A DNA stretch of 64,000 bases from a candidate division FCPU426 bacterium (GTDB lineage: Bacteria > Oederibacteriota > Muellerivitia > Muellerivitales > DAHXKG01), in the NCBI GenBank assembly GCA_027366525.1, contig DAHXKG010000001.1, forward strand, positions 220,075 to 284,074, written 5' to 3'. The notes under the pieces are model-generated. The model saw nothing but the letters and a program-made list of their open reading frames with translations. It was not told the DNA's origin and ran no database searches. The position numbers were made by a program, and so were the translations under genes. Positions 54,146 to 63,568 of this stretch are shown in pieces (position 1 is the stretch's first letter; each line of letters opens with the position of its first letter).

Positions 54146-55279
54146 TCAAAAGCTATATACAATTCCTGTTGTATATGTTTTTTGAGTACTATGACTGTTG
54201 CTACCTGTTGCATCGGCAAATAAAGGTGTTAATCGACCCATCGCGTTTAAGGCTTCGTCATATCGAAATTCGGCTTTTATTGTCAAAGGGCCAATGGTAT
54301 GAATTAATGTCAAGGTCCCCTCCTGAACAGCTGTGGCCACACTTCCGACCACCGCATTGAATCCGGTCTCATCGGTCGTGTCCGAAAGTCGTTCAACTCT
54401 TGCAGCTAATTTCCAATGAGTTGATAAAGCATAACTGGTATAAAACGCTAAACCCGTATAAGGCCGAACAGCCGTTGAAGTTGGTGCTTGTCCATAAACA
54501 GAGTCCACCCCTAGATAGTATTGACTGGTGGGATTAAAATTGACGATCCCTTCCACGACTTCCTTCAAACCTCCATAAGAAGTTCCATTGGGGACATCAT
54601 CACCTCCCATACCATTTATGGTAAATCCAAAAACGCTTGAAGGATTATCATTCAATTGAAAACCAATACATCGTTGAATACCAATCGTCCCTTCGGGCTG
54701 CCAGCCTGTATTCATTAGATCCACCATGACATTATATTGGTTATTAAATGTATACGTTGCTTTAAAACCAGAAGCTTCAAACGGAATCGCATATCCAAAT
54801 AAAAATGAGTTCGAATAATTGAGATTATTCACTGTACCAATGACTTCATAACCCATATGCGTCACGTATTTACCAAAATCAATACTCAATTGACTTGTTG
54901 GACTGTACGATAAATAAGCTTGCTCCAGTAAGGTATCACTGGGAAAGCCACCATTCAAATGTTGCTCCAGCGTATCGGAGGCTGCAATGATATCCGCCGT
55001 TTGACCGATGTTCACATCCACCACTCCTCCCACATTTCCATCTTGGGCTGTCAGATTTAAAAACACCAAGGCGGTTCGAAACGTATTTACGGATTGATCA
55101 AAAACACGATCGGTTGGGGCTACATTATTCACTGTGTTATATTGAAAATATTCATCAATGAATCCATTATAAGTAAATACGGGTTGAGCCGCTGCCCATA
55201 GCCATGAACTCCACCCCATAATGCCCAACACCATTATCAGCCATCGTTTTTTGATTAAACTCTTCAATTGATTTTGCAT
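54146..55279 (-). CDS. Outer-membrane porin, OmpL-like (bbp2 family)
   Basis: 377 residues from ATG 55279 after AAGGAGG. The signal peptide ends SSWLWAAA. The mature barrel has alternating strands and aromatic turns, with bbp2 hallmarks: FTYNGFIDEYFQYN at the N-terminus, LDFGKYVTHMGYEVIG-like IDFGKYVTHMGYEVIGTVNN, and FLFGYAIPFEASGFKATY. The final residues TYTTGIVYSF have the C-terminal aromatic needed for BAM insertion. Its linkage to PII suggests uptake of a nitrogen source, an inference. Confidence 0.88.
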   Translation of the reverse strand: MQNQLKSLIKKRWLIMVLGIMGWSSWLWAAAQPVFTYNGFIDEYFQYNTVNNVAPTDRVFDQSVNTFRTALVFLNLTAQDGNVGGVVDVNIGQTADIIAASDTLEQHLNGGFPSDTLLEQAYLSYSPTSQLSIDFGKYVTHMGYEVIGTVNNLNYSNSFLFGYAIPFEASGFKATYTFNNQYNVMVDLMNTGWQPEGTIGIQRCIGFQLNDNPSSVFGFTINGMGGDDVPNGTSYGGLKEVVEGIVNFNPTSQYYLGVDSVYGQAPTSTAVRPYTGLAFYTSYALSTHWKLAARVERLSDTTDETGFNAVVGSVATAVQEGTLTLIHTIGPLTIKAEFRYDEALNAMGRLTPLFADATGSNSHSTQKTYTTGIVYSF

Positions 55280-55481
55280 AACAACCTCCTTAAAAAATAA
55301 TTTGTTAAAAGGCAATATTCATGCCAGTAAATATGCAGAGTTTTTCATTAAGGATTGCGTTTAGAAATTCAAAATTGTTGAAATCCAACAAAATTGTCGT
55401 ATACCCCTTCGCAATGTGCTGCCCTCAGATATATCTAAAAGCTTTTTAAAAAATTTGATATCTGAATAATCAGTTTAATTC

Positions 55482-58400
55482 TTATTGAACCGAAAAATAT
55501 TCGGCTGATGGATGATGAACAATCAAAGCCGAGGTGGATTGCTCTGGGATCATCATAAAAGCTTCCGTCAATCGAACCCCAATCATTTGGTCGGGATCCA
55601 ACAATTGAAAAATCTTCAATTGATCTGATTGTTCGGGACAAGCTGGATATCCGGGTGAATATCGCAGACCTTGTCCTATGGGAACACCTAAATCTTTCCT
55701 GATTTTTCTATGCGTCCATTCCGCCAAGGCTTCCGCTGTTTGAACTGAAAGTCCATGCCAATAATAGGCCTCGGTATATTTCCCCGCCTCATTCAATGCT
55801 TCAATAAGTTGCGTCGCCTTGTTTCCAATAGTCACGACGTGAAAGGCAATAACATCCTTATGATTAGATAATACGGGTAAAAAATAGTCCGATAAACATA
55901 AATGCCGTGGATTGTTTTTCTGCCGGTGAAATTTGAATCGTAGTTTTTCGTTGGATAAGTTTTCTTCATAAATGATTAATTCATTGCCCTGAGCATTGGC
56001 TGGCCAAAACCCATAGACCACTTGCGGTTCAAAATATCCACGCGTAATTGCCTCCTCTTGAAGTTTTATTCTTAGCGGCTCAAATTGATTGTGAATTAAC
56101 TGTTTATACTGGTCCGCATCCTTACCTTTGACACCCCAATTCAATTTATAAAGTTGAGTCAAATCCAAAAAAGGCCAAACCTCCCGCAATGGAATCTGAC
56201 GGAGAACAGAACTTCCATAAAAGGGTGCTTTAGGAATATTTTCTGCGGGCAATACGGTCGGCGGAAATTCAATAGCACTCACTTCTTCCAAAGCATTGAC
56301 TTTTTCCATAAATCCATCGTGTTTGGACTGCAATGCCTGCTCTTTGACTTTGGTTCGAAATTGCTCTCGAGAACCTAAATCCATTAATGCATTTAAAATA
56401 TCTAACCCTTCAAAAGCATCTTTCGCATAAAACACTCCAGGCTCATAAAATTTCTCACCTTGAATAAAACTAATACGATATCCATAGCGGCGATTAATCG
56501 CCGCTCCACCAACTAATACCGGGTATGACAACCCCATTTTATCTAATTCTTCCACACAAATGGGCATTTGCTTGGACGTTGATACCAATAAAGCGGATAA
56601 ACCAATGGCATCGGCTTGAACAGCCTTAGCTTTTTCAATAATCGTCGCAATGGGAACTTGCTTTCCTAAATCGTAAACCGTAAATCCATTATTGGATAAA
56701 ATTGTTCGAACTAAATTTTTTCCAATATCATGAACATCTCCATAAACCGTAGCTAACACAATCGTGCCTTTAGTTATTGAATTATTCTTATCTAAAAATT
56801 GTTCTACATACGCTACTGCTTTTTTCATAACCTCAGCGGATTGCAAAACAAAAGGTAAAATGAGTTCGCCCGATCCAAATTTATCACCCACCTCCTTCAT
56901 GGCTGGTAACAAAATCGTATTCAAAACAGCCACGGGATCTTGGTCTTTTAAAACCGCTGCCAAATCTTCTTCAATTTGATCTGATTTTCGATTGACAATC
57001 TTCCAGTGAATTTTTTGAGCTGAAGTTAAGTGCTCTAGTGGATTTTCTAATTCCGTTTTATTTTTTTCAACAAATCCGCTGAAGTACTGTATAAAATTTG
57101 CCAAAGCCTGCAATTCTCGGTTAAATAGAAGATCCTCGGCCAGATTTTTTTCTTGTGACGATAAATTACTATACGGGCGAATATCCACGGGATTCAGAAT
57201 GGCCATATCTAAACCCGCCTGAACTGCATGATATAAAAACACGGAATTTAAAACTTCTCGAGCTGGCTTGGACAACCCAAAAGAAACGTTGGACAACCCT
57301 AAAACTGTTCGAACCTGAGGTAGGGTTTGTTTAATCATGCGAATACCTTCGAGCGTTTCTACTGCAGAATTTCTAAATTCTTCTTCTCCGGTGGCTAAAG
57401 TAAACGTCAGCGGATCAAAAACAATATCTTCAGGCGGAATATCATATTCATTGGTACAAGCTTCATAAATTCGTTGTGCCACTTGCAATTTTCGATGCCG
57501 TGTTTTCGCCATCCCTTTTTCGGATGGAACGGAAGGATTAAAATATAGATCATCAATGGTCAAAGCTACGACTACCGAGCCATATTTTTTTATTAACGGA
57601 CAAATGCGTTTGAGTCTAGAACCATCGCCTTCTAAATTGATCGAATTTACCAACGCACGACCTGGATAATTTTTGAGAGCGATTTCAATCACATCGGCTT
57701 CCGTCGAATCAATCATCAGAGGTGCTTCTACCCCTAGCGTTAATTTTTTGACCAACTGTTTCATGGTGGCTTTCTCATCGGCTCGCTCGGTCAAAGCAAC
57801 GCAAACATCCAGTACATGAGCGCCTCCCTCAGATTGATCCCGAGCTATCGCCACAATACCGCCATAATTTTCTTCCAACAAAAGCTTTTTCATTTTTTTG
57901 GAACCTTGAGCATTGATTCGCTCGCCAATGAGGAGCGGTTGAGGATTTTGATCCAATGAAACTCTTTTAATCATTGAAGAAACATCTGACATCTGAAGCG
58001 GTTTTCGGCTCTTCGGCACTTGTGATCCCACCCGATCTACTACTTGCTTAAGGTGCTCATGCGTTGTTCCACAACATCCGCCAATAATTGAAACACCATA
58101 CACCTTGACAAATTCTTCAAGTGCTGAGGCTAACTCCTCTGGCTTTAAAGGATAACACGCTTGTCCTCCACGATTTTCCGGTAATCCTGCATTCGGAATG
58201 GTCGAAATCGGGAAGGGAGAATATTGGCTTAGAAATCGGACTGCATCTTTCATTTCATGAGGCCCCGTTGAACAATTCATCCCCAATACATCGATCGGCA
58301 ATCGAAGGAAGGTCGATAATACTACTCCAATATCGCTTCCAAGCAGCATGCGTCCCGTGGTATCGAGTGTTGTTTGAGCGATAATCGGGATATCCATTTT

Positions 58401-58958
58401 CAACATTTGACGAGCCCGGTGACATCCAAACGTTGCTGCACGCATCTCCAATAAATCTTGACTGGTTTCAATCAAAAGTGCGTCTACTTGCGCTTCAACT
58501 AAAGCACAAGCCTGTTCAAAGTAAATATCTTCCAGTTCGTCCACGGAAATATTCCCAAGATCCGGATCTTCTGAGGATGGAAGCATTCCTGTTGGCCCCA
58601 TGGATCCAACTACCATTCGAGGTCGATCCGGAGTAGAATATTGATTGGCTACTTCGCGAGCCAGTTGAACTGCTGTTTGATTGATTAATTTTACTTGATT
58701 GGCTATACCATATTCTCCCAGTTTTAATCGATTTGATCCAAACGTATTGGTTTCCAATACATCCACGCCAACTTTTAGAAATCCTCCATGAATCTCACGA
58801 ATAACATCCGGACGGGTAAGAACCAAATAGTCATTTAAGCCTTCTTTATCTTGAAAGTCTTCTTTGGAAAGATTATACGTTTGAATATTCGTGCCCATAG
58901 CACCATCAAAAATAATCACTCGTTTCTTTAATAAACTGCGAAATATCGATTCTTCCAT
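55482..58958 (-). CDS. metH: Cobalamin-dependent methionine synthase
   Basis: 1158 residues with all four modules. The homocysteine domain (about 1-325) has zinc Cys in GMNCSTGPHE and IIGGCCGTTHEHL. The methyl-folate (pterin) domain is about 335-610. The B12 cap and Rossmann domains (about 640-880) have the lower His ligand in YGDVHDIGKNLVR. The AdoMet activation domain is about 890-1158, with LRYSPGYPACPEQSD. It methylates homocysteine using methylcobalamin. No cobalamin or SAM riboswitch fits in the 82-base upstream gap. Confidence 0.97.
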   Translation of the reverse strand: MEESIFRSLLKKRVIIFDGAMGTNIQTYNLSKEDFQDKEGLNDYLVLTRPDVIREIHGGFLKVGVDVLETNTFGSNRLKLGEYGIANQVKLINQTAVQLAREVANQYSTPDRPRMVVGSMGPTGMLPSSEDPDLGNISVDELEDIYFEQACALVEAQVDALLIETSQDLLEMRAATFGCHRARQMLKMDIPIIAQTTLDTTGRMLLGSDIGVVLSTFLRLPIDVLGMNCSTGPHEMKDAVRFLSQYSPFPISTIPNAGLPENRGGQACYPLKPEELASALEEFVKVYGVSIIGGCCGTTHEHLKQVVDRVGSQVPKSRKPLQMSDVSSMIKRVSLDQNPQPLLIGERINAQGSKKMKKLLLEENYGGIVAIARDQSEGGAHVLDVCVALTERADEKATMKQLVKKLTLGVEAPLMIDSTEADVIEIALKNYPGRALVNSINLEGDGSRLKRICPLIKKYGSVVVALTIDDLYFNPSVPSEKGMAKTRHRKLQVAQRIYEACTNEYDIPPEDIVFDPLTFTLATGEEEFRNSAVETLEGIRMIKQTLPQVRTVLGLSNVSFGLSKPAREVLNSVFLYHAVQAGLDMAILNPVDIRPYSNLSSQEKNLAEDLLFNRELQALANFIQYFSGFVEKNKTELENPLEHLTSAQKIHWKIVNRKSDQIEEDLAAVLKDQDPVAVLNTILLPAMKEVGDKFGSGELILPFVLQSAEVMKKAVAYVEQFLDKNNSITKGTIVLATVYGDVHDIGKNLVRTILSNNGFTVYDLGKQVPIATIIEKAKAVQADAIGLSALLVSTSKQMPICVEELDKMGLSYPVLVGGAAINRRYGYRISFIQGEKFYEPGVFYAKDAFEGLDILNALMDLGSREQFRTKVKEQALQSKHDGFMEKVNALEEVSAIEFPPTVLPAENIPKAPFYGSSVLRQIPLREVWPFLDLTQLYKLNWGVKGKDADQYKQLIHNQFEPLRIKLQEEAITRGYFEPQVVYGFWPANAQGNELIIYEENLSNEKLRFKFHRQKNNPRHLCLSDYFLPVLSNHKDVIAFHVVTIGNKATQLIEALNEAGKYTEAYYWHGLSVQTAEALAEWTHRKIRKDLGVPIGQGLRYSPGYPACPEQSDQLKIFQLLDPDQMIGVRLTEAFMMIPEQSTSALIVHHPSAEYFSVQ

Positions 58959-59040
58959 TGAAATCCTTTTGCCTTTGAAATAGTTATACTTTAAAGTGAA
59001 TTTCCTGATTCTGCAAGTTGAGGTTCATGATTCCTTTATC

Positions 59041-60117
59041 CTAAGCCTGCCGCAACAAATCTTCACTTGCATCTAAAACACATTGAACCTCTACGGATGA
59101 ACATTTTTGATCCTGGGCCCGAATTCCTACAATGCGATCGCCCCATGGTTTCCAACATTGGGGATCCGTCGGTCCAAAAATTCCTATCACGCGAGACCCT
59201 ACCGCAGCTGCCACATGCAGAGTTCCCGTGTCATTCCCAATACAAAGCATGCTTTTCCCATAAACTCCTGCTAATGTGCGCAATGAAACGTGTTTTAAGA
59301 TTGCTATTTGAAAAGAAAGATCTGTCACCAATTGCTGCGCTAAAAAAATTTCTTGATCCCCTACGCTGACAATCCATTGAAATTTAGGATGTAATTGATG
59401 CATGCCATTCATGAACTCAGAAAATTTTGAAAGAGGCCATCGATTTTCTAATTTACCTGCTCCCGGTATAACACAAATCAATGGTTGATTCTCAAAAACA
59501 CCTAACGCCTTAAGTACTTGTCGGACTTGTTGTTGTTCATGACCTGTTAGAATCAATTGTTCTTCTAAACAATCCATGGATATGCCTAATAATTCTACTT
59601 GTTTCAAATTAATCAAACTTTGATGCAATTCAGGCGATGGCGCTGGCACAAGGATGTTATAAAAAAAATTAGACTGGCATCCTGAAAAAATCATATCTTC
59701 TCGCCCTAAAACCCAACGAGCTCGTGAAAAAAAAGCAATTAAATCACTTGAAAATGAGTGCGATACTGTATTCAAAACTATCGTCAAATCCCATCCCTTC
59801 CAAAGGCCTTTGACAAAGCTTAAAAATCTGCCGATGTGAAAATATTTCCATTTTTCTGGGAAAATCAAAACTTCATCAATATTGGGATTATAGAGTGCGA
59901 CCGGCCACGTATAGGTCCGTACTACAAGCCCCAAATGGGCTTGTGGAAATCGTTTTCGAAGTGCTCGAAAGACTGGAGTGGATAATAAAAAATCCCCCAA
60001 TTGATCATGTTGACGAATAATTAAAATGCGTTTAATTGATCGCAAGGGAATCTCTTGAGAACTCTTGGGCGTTTTTCGAATCCATTTTTCCAAAAATTGT
60101 AATATTCGCTGCTTCAT
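59041..60117 (-). CDS. Glycosyltransferase family 9 (heptosyltransferase-type)
   Basis: 358 residues. GT-B fold: N-terminal RILIIRQHDQLGDFLLSTPV and FRALRKRFPQAHLGLVVR, then the nucleotide-binding half with VIPGAGKLENRWPLSKFSEF and CIGNDTGTLHVAAAVGSRVIGIFGPTDPQCWKPWG. The last motif is diagnostic of WaaC/WaaF-like enzymes. It likely adds a heptose-like sugar to a lipopolysaccharide core. It follows metH upstream on the same strand with an 82-base gap. Confidence 0.9.
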   Translation of the reverse strand: MKQRILQFLEKWIRKTPKSSQEIPLRSIKRILIIRQHDQLGDFLLSTPVFRALRKRFPQAHLGLVVRTYTWPVALYNPNIDEVLIFPEKWKYFHIGRFLSFVKGLWKGWDLTIVLNTVSHSFSSDLIAFFSRARWVLGREDMIFSGCQSNFFYNILVPAPSPELHQSLINLKQVELLGISMDCLEEQLILTGHEQQQVRQVLKALGVFENQPLICVIPGAGKLENRWPLSKFSEFMNGMHQLHPKFQWIVSVGDQEIFLAQQLVTDLSFQIAILKHVSLRTLAGVYGKSMLCIGNDTGTLHVAAAVGSRVIGIFGPTDPQCWKPWGDRIVGIRAQDQKCSSVEVQCVLDASEDLLRQA

Positions 60118-60660
60118 TTTAATTTTGTCCTAAGTCCTATTTATCAACACAACAATCTACTTCATCCCTATTCCGGCATACTTTTGAATTACGCATTCCT
60201 CGCGTTTCAGTTTTATTTCACATATTTCCAACAAATCAAGATATCAGTTTTAAAAAATTCGCGTATTAAAATTTTCACTTATTTTTTTGATTTGATCCTA
60301 ATCAAACCTTTTAGGCAAGACATACTAAAAAAACATTGATGTTGATTATTTGTTAAACTGCACATTATTAGAACGAACCGTCATTTTTACATTTCATACC
60401 CATAGCAGTCCATACTCGCTTCAACCCTGATTGAATAGCCGATTTAACTATAACTATTGAAAGCAAGTATCACACTGCCATTTTAAATAATCTGCAATTT
60501 AAAACCGGTTTTTGAATTTTTGAGGGCAAGCCCACTCTTAAGTTTAAATTTTACCCGAATCAGAAAGGATTAATTTCATTGGTCGATCAGAAACCGTGTC
60601 TCAAAATGATCCGCGCTTATTTCAGATGGAAACCAAGTTATTTTAGCATATAATACCTTC
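60118..60660. other. Intergenic region
   Basis: About 540 A/T-rich bases between the GT9 gene and the small membrane protein. No reading frame with recognisable sequence; the only clear signal is the TATAAT close to the next start, listed separately. Confidence 0.5.
60649..60654 (+). promoter_or_regulatory. TATAAT box close to the start codon
   Basis: A consensus -10 only six bases upstream of the ATG at 60661. Transcription would begin at or next to the ATG, giving a leaderless mRNA. No convincing -35 and no Shine-Dalgarno sequence were seen. Confidence 0.45.
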
Positions 60661-60933
60661 ATGAAAAGTTCCATCTGGTTCCGGTCCAAAAAATATGGTT
60701 GGGGATGGTTCCCTGCAAATTGGAAGGGATGGACTGTGACTTTTTTATATCTATTTTCGGTATTTGTATCAATTTATCTGGTTAAATCTCTTCAGCCGCC
60801 ACACCAATTTCTTGAAACCTTTCTTTTCATTTTTTCTATTTTAACCGCTGTATTCCTTTTTTTATGTTTTTTAAAGGGAGAAAAATTACATTGGAATTGG
60901 GGCGATCCTTCTAACATCAACAAAAAACTGTAA
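60661..60933 (+). CDS. Small conserved-type membrane protein
   Basis: 90 residues with two hydrophobic helices. It begins with aromatic-rich KKYGWGWFPANWKGWTVTF and ends WNWGDPSN. The YGWGW-P-x-x-W-x-GW pattern recurs in many small bacterial membrane proteins of unknown function. No ribosome site is visible; a leaderless start is possible. Confidence 0.65.
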   Translation: MKSSIWFRSKKYGWGWFPANWKGWTVTFLYLFSVFVSIYLVKSLQPPHQFLETFLFIFSILTAVFLFLCFLKGEKLHWNWGDPSNINKKL

Positions 60934-61560
60934 AATTTTTTCTTATGCCTTAAAACCCAAATTTTTAGTGTGACTGATCCGTTTATTAGTGATTCGTTGA
61001 GATGAGTGCGAACGTTTAAGCTTCAATAATAAATTCTTCGGTCTTCATGCGACCTTGAAGCTTACAACAATCCCATCCGATTAAACAATCATCTTAAGTT
61101 TTATTTTTTCAACCCAACGCGTACTTTCTTTAAAATAATATCCGTTGCACACCTGAATAGAGATTCAATCGAATTTAGATCATAATTGCATTGGTGCTTG
61201 AAAACCTTCAAATACCTTTACGTAAACCCTTGCGACTAAAATCAGCCTAAATTAATAACACATAAATTCAAGAAAACGTTTATTAATCCATAACTGCGTT
61301 AAAAATTTTTAGAGTAAAAAACCAATCCATTGCAACTCAACCTCTTGAACTGTTCTATTGAAGCTCGGATTAGATCGACTTTATGTAAGCTCTAACTAGA
61401 GCAATTTTGAAAAACTTTATCCCAGAATACCAAGCCATGGCTAGAAAAACGTCAAATTGATTGGGGGAATCTTGAATAGAGGGTTTGGGCGTTTTAAATT
61501 TCAAGGCTATTTTTTTTAAAAAGCAGTATACTATTGAACATAGTTTAATTTTTTTAAAAT
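60934..61560. other. Intergenic region with short inverted repeat
   Basis: About 630 bases with no convincing gene. AAGCTTCAA at 61018-61026 and TTGAAGCTT at 61055-61063 form a 9-bp inverted repeat with a 28-base loop. The repeat overlaps a minus-strand fragment ending MKTEEFIIEA that lacks an upstream frame. An open frame at 61370-61588 is judged non-coding. Confidence 0.4.
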
Positions 61561-61598
61561 GAAAGGAATTTTTTGGATCCTCTTTCAATCATTCCTCA

Positions 61599-62249
61599 AT
61601 GGTTTTTTTCGTGATTAATCACGAGTTGCACATACTCCTGCATTTGAATTTTTATTTAAAAAACATGGTCCTCCATCATGCTGTTTTAACTTATGGATTG
61701 TTAACTGGAATTATTTTTTGTGAAACAGGACTCGTGGTTACTCCCATCCTTCCCGGTGATTCTATTATTTTTACTGTAGGTGCTTTAAGTGCCCAGCATT
61801 TTTTTAATCTTCCACTGCTCATCTTCTTGTTGAGTCTAGCCGCAATCCTAGGCGATACCATAAATTATCGCATTGGATATTCCTTAGGTCCTAAGGTTTT
61901 TCATCAAAAAAATTCAAAATGGCTTAATCCAGAATATCTAAAGCGGACCCACCAATTTTATGAAAAACATGGTGGTAAAACAATTCTCCTTGGACGATTT
62001 ATTCCTATTATTCGCACGTTTGTTCCTTTTGTCGCTGGCATCGGTCGAATGCGTTATTTTTCTTTTTGGATTTTTAATGCTATCGGTGGACTGCTCTGGA
62101 TCAGCCTCGGAGTTCTTGGCGGATATTTTTTTGGCAATCTTCCAATGATTCAAAATAATTTTTCTCTCTTCCTACTTGGAATTGTACTGATCTCCTTAAT
62201 TCCCGTAGTCTTAGAAGTACTCAAAACTTATCAAATTCATCACCGATAA
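61599..62249 (+). CDS. DedA-family membrane protein, 5' end probably frameshifted
   Basis: 216 residues from the first ATG in the main frame. DedA motifs: IIFCETGLVVTPILPGDSII, AAILGDTINYRIGYSLG, FYEKHGGKTILLGRFIPIIR and FVAGIGRM. These proteins act in lipid flipping and membrane homeostasis. The ATG at 61599 has no ribosome site. A better start, TTG at 61573 after AAAGGA, reads MDPLSIIPQWFF in a frame that hits TGA at the run of seven T around 61602. One extra T would join it to the main frame, restoring a typical DedA N-terminus. Confidence 0.85.
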   Translation: MVFFVINHELHILLHLNFYLKNMVLHHAVLTYGLLTGIIFCETGLVVTPILPGDSIIFTVGALSAQHFFNLPLLIFLLSLAAILGDTINYRIGYSLGPKVFHQKNSKWLNPEYLKRTHQFYEKHGGKTILLGRFIPIIRTFVPFVAGIGRMRYFSFWIFNAIGGLLWISLGVLGGYFFGNLPMIQNNFSLFLLGIVLISLIPVVLEVLKTYQIHHR

Positions 62250-62586
62250 CCGCATTGACCTCGTTTAACTCAATTCGTATTAATCCCCACAACAACAATA
62301 GATAAAATCTAAAATAGCAACCCCGGCGTGTTGATGCGTCTGGCATAAACATTACAAGACCAATAATTGATTTTAAAATCGGATGATGATTTTTGATGAG
62401 CTATCCAAGCTGTCGCATTTATAAATATCCTTGTTTCACAATTACTTTGGAATGAAGTTTTACGAATCAGCACCGTTCCCATTTTCAATATCTGATTCGA
62501 TCTGCTCGCCGTAAAAATGAAATCCCGCTTCCAATTCCCTAAGGCACAAATACTCGAATGAAATCACGCACCCTTGGTCTGCTTTT
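62250..62586. other. Intergenic region, possible remnant frame
   Basis: About 340 bases. On the minus strand the frame ending at 62460 reads ELEAGFHFYGEQIESDIENG with an open stretch back into the next fragment. It has no start of its own, and may be the eroded 3' part of the pseudogene cluster to its right. Confidence 0.3.
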
Positions 62587-62916
62587 CTATAAATAACTTT
62601 TCTTAAGTGTATAAAATGTATTTCCCACCATCCTTCTCAATCGTTTGAAGTTTTCACCAAGTGAACCATGTGCTCTCCACTCATAAGTTCCTCCTTGGAA
62701 TAAAAATGGATCTTGATATATTCCTATGGAAGCATAGTTCGCGATGTTTAAGGCCTCTTCAACGAACGAATAATAGGTCATCTTACCCAGTATTCGATCT
62801 TTGACAATTCTCCTGTGATATCGATTTTGTGCAATTGTCGCTGGCAACCCTGATGAAGTAAATTCTGCAAATTGACCGGAAACAGTTAAAATATCAAAAG
62901 CTCTTCCTCCTTTGGC
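62587..62916 (-). pseudogene. Gene fragment downstream of RHS remnant
   Basis: An open frame of 109 codons without its own good start (an internal CTG/ATG lies at 62847). It reads GRAFDILTVSGQFAEFTSSG, then NIANYASIGIYQDPFLFQGG and LKKSYL. The frame differs from the RHS frame that overlaps its 5' end, so the two are not one intact gene. It may be the displaced C-terminal tip of the RHS protein or part of another gene. I do not recognise the family. Confidence 0.45.
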
Positions 62917-63335
62917 TTAAAAACCCAAGGATACTCTTGCCGATTGTAAACACAGGCAACCATCCGGTTCATGGCGTCGTAATGAAACGTGGTTGAACCG
63001 CTGAGATCGTTTAAGACAGCTAACTGTCCAAATCCATCATATGTCCACGTAATGGTTCCTTTCTGGAAACGCTCACTAATCAATCGGTCACTCTGTGGAT
63101 CATAGTGATACTAGATTGCATTCCCATCAAAGGTCACCTTTTGAAGTAAGTTTCCAGTCGCATCATACGGTTCCAAGGTCTCTTGTTCTCCATCAGAAAG
63201 CGTTTCGCTGGTTTCTTCATTCATTTTGTTATAAGTATGCGTGGTAGTAAATCCGTTGGCATCTGTTTTTGAAATAAGATCGCCGGATGCATCTTTTGAA
63301 ACGGTTTCTCCAACCATCTTACCTAATAGATCCAT
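62886..63335 (-). pseudogene. YD/RHS-repeat protein remnant with in-frame stop
   Basis: 150 codons of RHS-type sequence: TDANGFTTTHTYNKMNEETS, EPYDATGNLLQKVTFDGNAI, then a TAG (63111-63113), then in the same frame YHYDPQSDRLISERFQKG, WTYDGFGQLAVLNDLSGSTT and HYDAMNRMVACVYNRQ. The YD repeat periodicity continues across the stop, so it interrupts a formerly continuous gene. The 5' part is cut off by stops and the 3' end by a frameshift. RHS proteins are usually large surface or toxin-delivery shells. Confidence 0.75.
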
Positions 63336-63568
63336 TGCCCTACTTCAGTTTGAGTAATTTTGATGCCGTTCAAATCAAGTCTAATATTCACCTTTTTCGA
63401 ATCATTGTACCTGTAGCAACAAATGACCCAAGCATTCATTTTATAAATTTAGCTGGTAACTGCATATGTGTAATTGGAAATCTGCTGCCCCATTTTTGCA
63501 CATCTGCATATCCAAAACTTCACAATCTCACCTTCTCTCTCTCTTTATTCATCTTTTGAAAGCACTAT

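Noticed and set aside
58959-59040. Looked for a cobalamin or SAM riboswitch before metH.
   Set aside because: Only 82 bases separate the genes, too few for either class, and no conserved boxes are visible.
61018-61063. AAGCTTCAA/TTGAAGCTT inverted repeat, considered as an insertion-sequence end or att site.
   Set aside because: Only 9 bp with a 28-base loop, no flanking duplication or integrase/transposase in the window.
61370-61588. A 72-codon minus-strand open frame with Lys/Phe-rich sequence.
   Set aside because: No ribosome site, low-complexity A/T-driven composition, no family resemblance, and it runs into the dedA leader.
63287-63559. A plus-strand frame of about 90 codons.
   Set aside because: It is antisense to the RHS remnant and lacks a recognisable domain or ribosome site.
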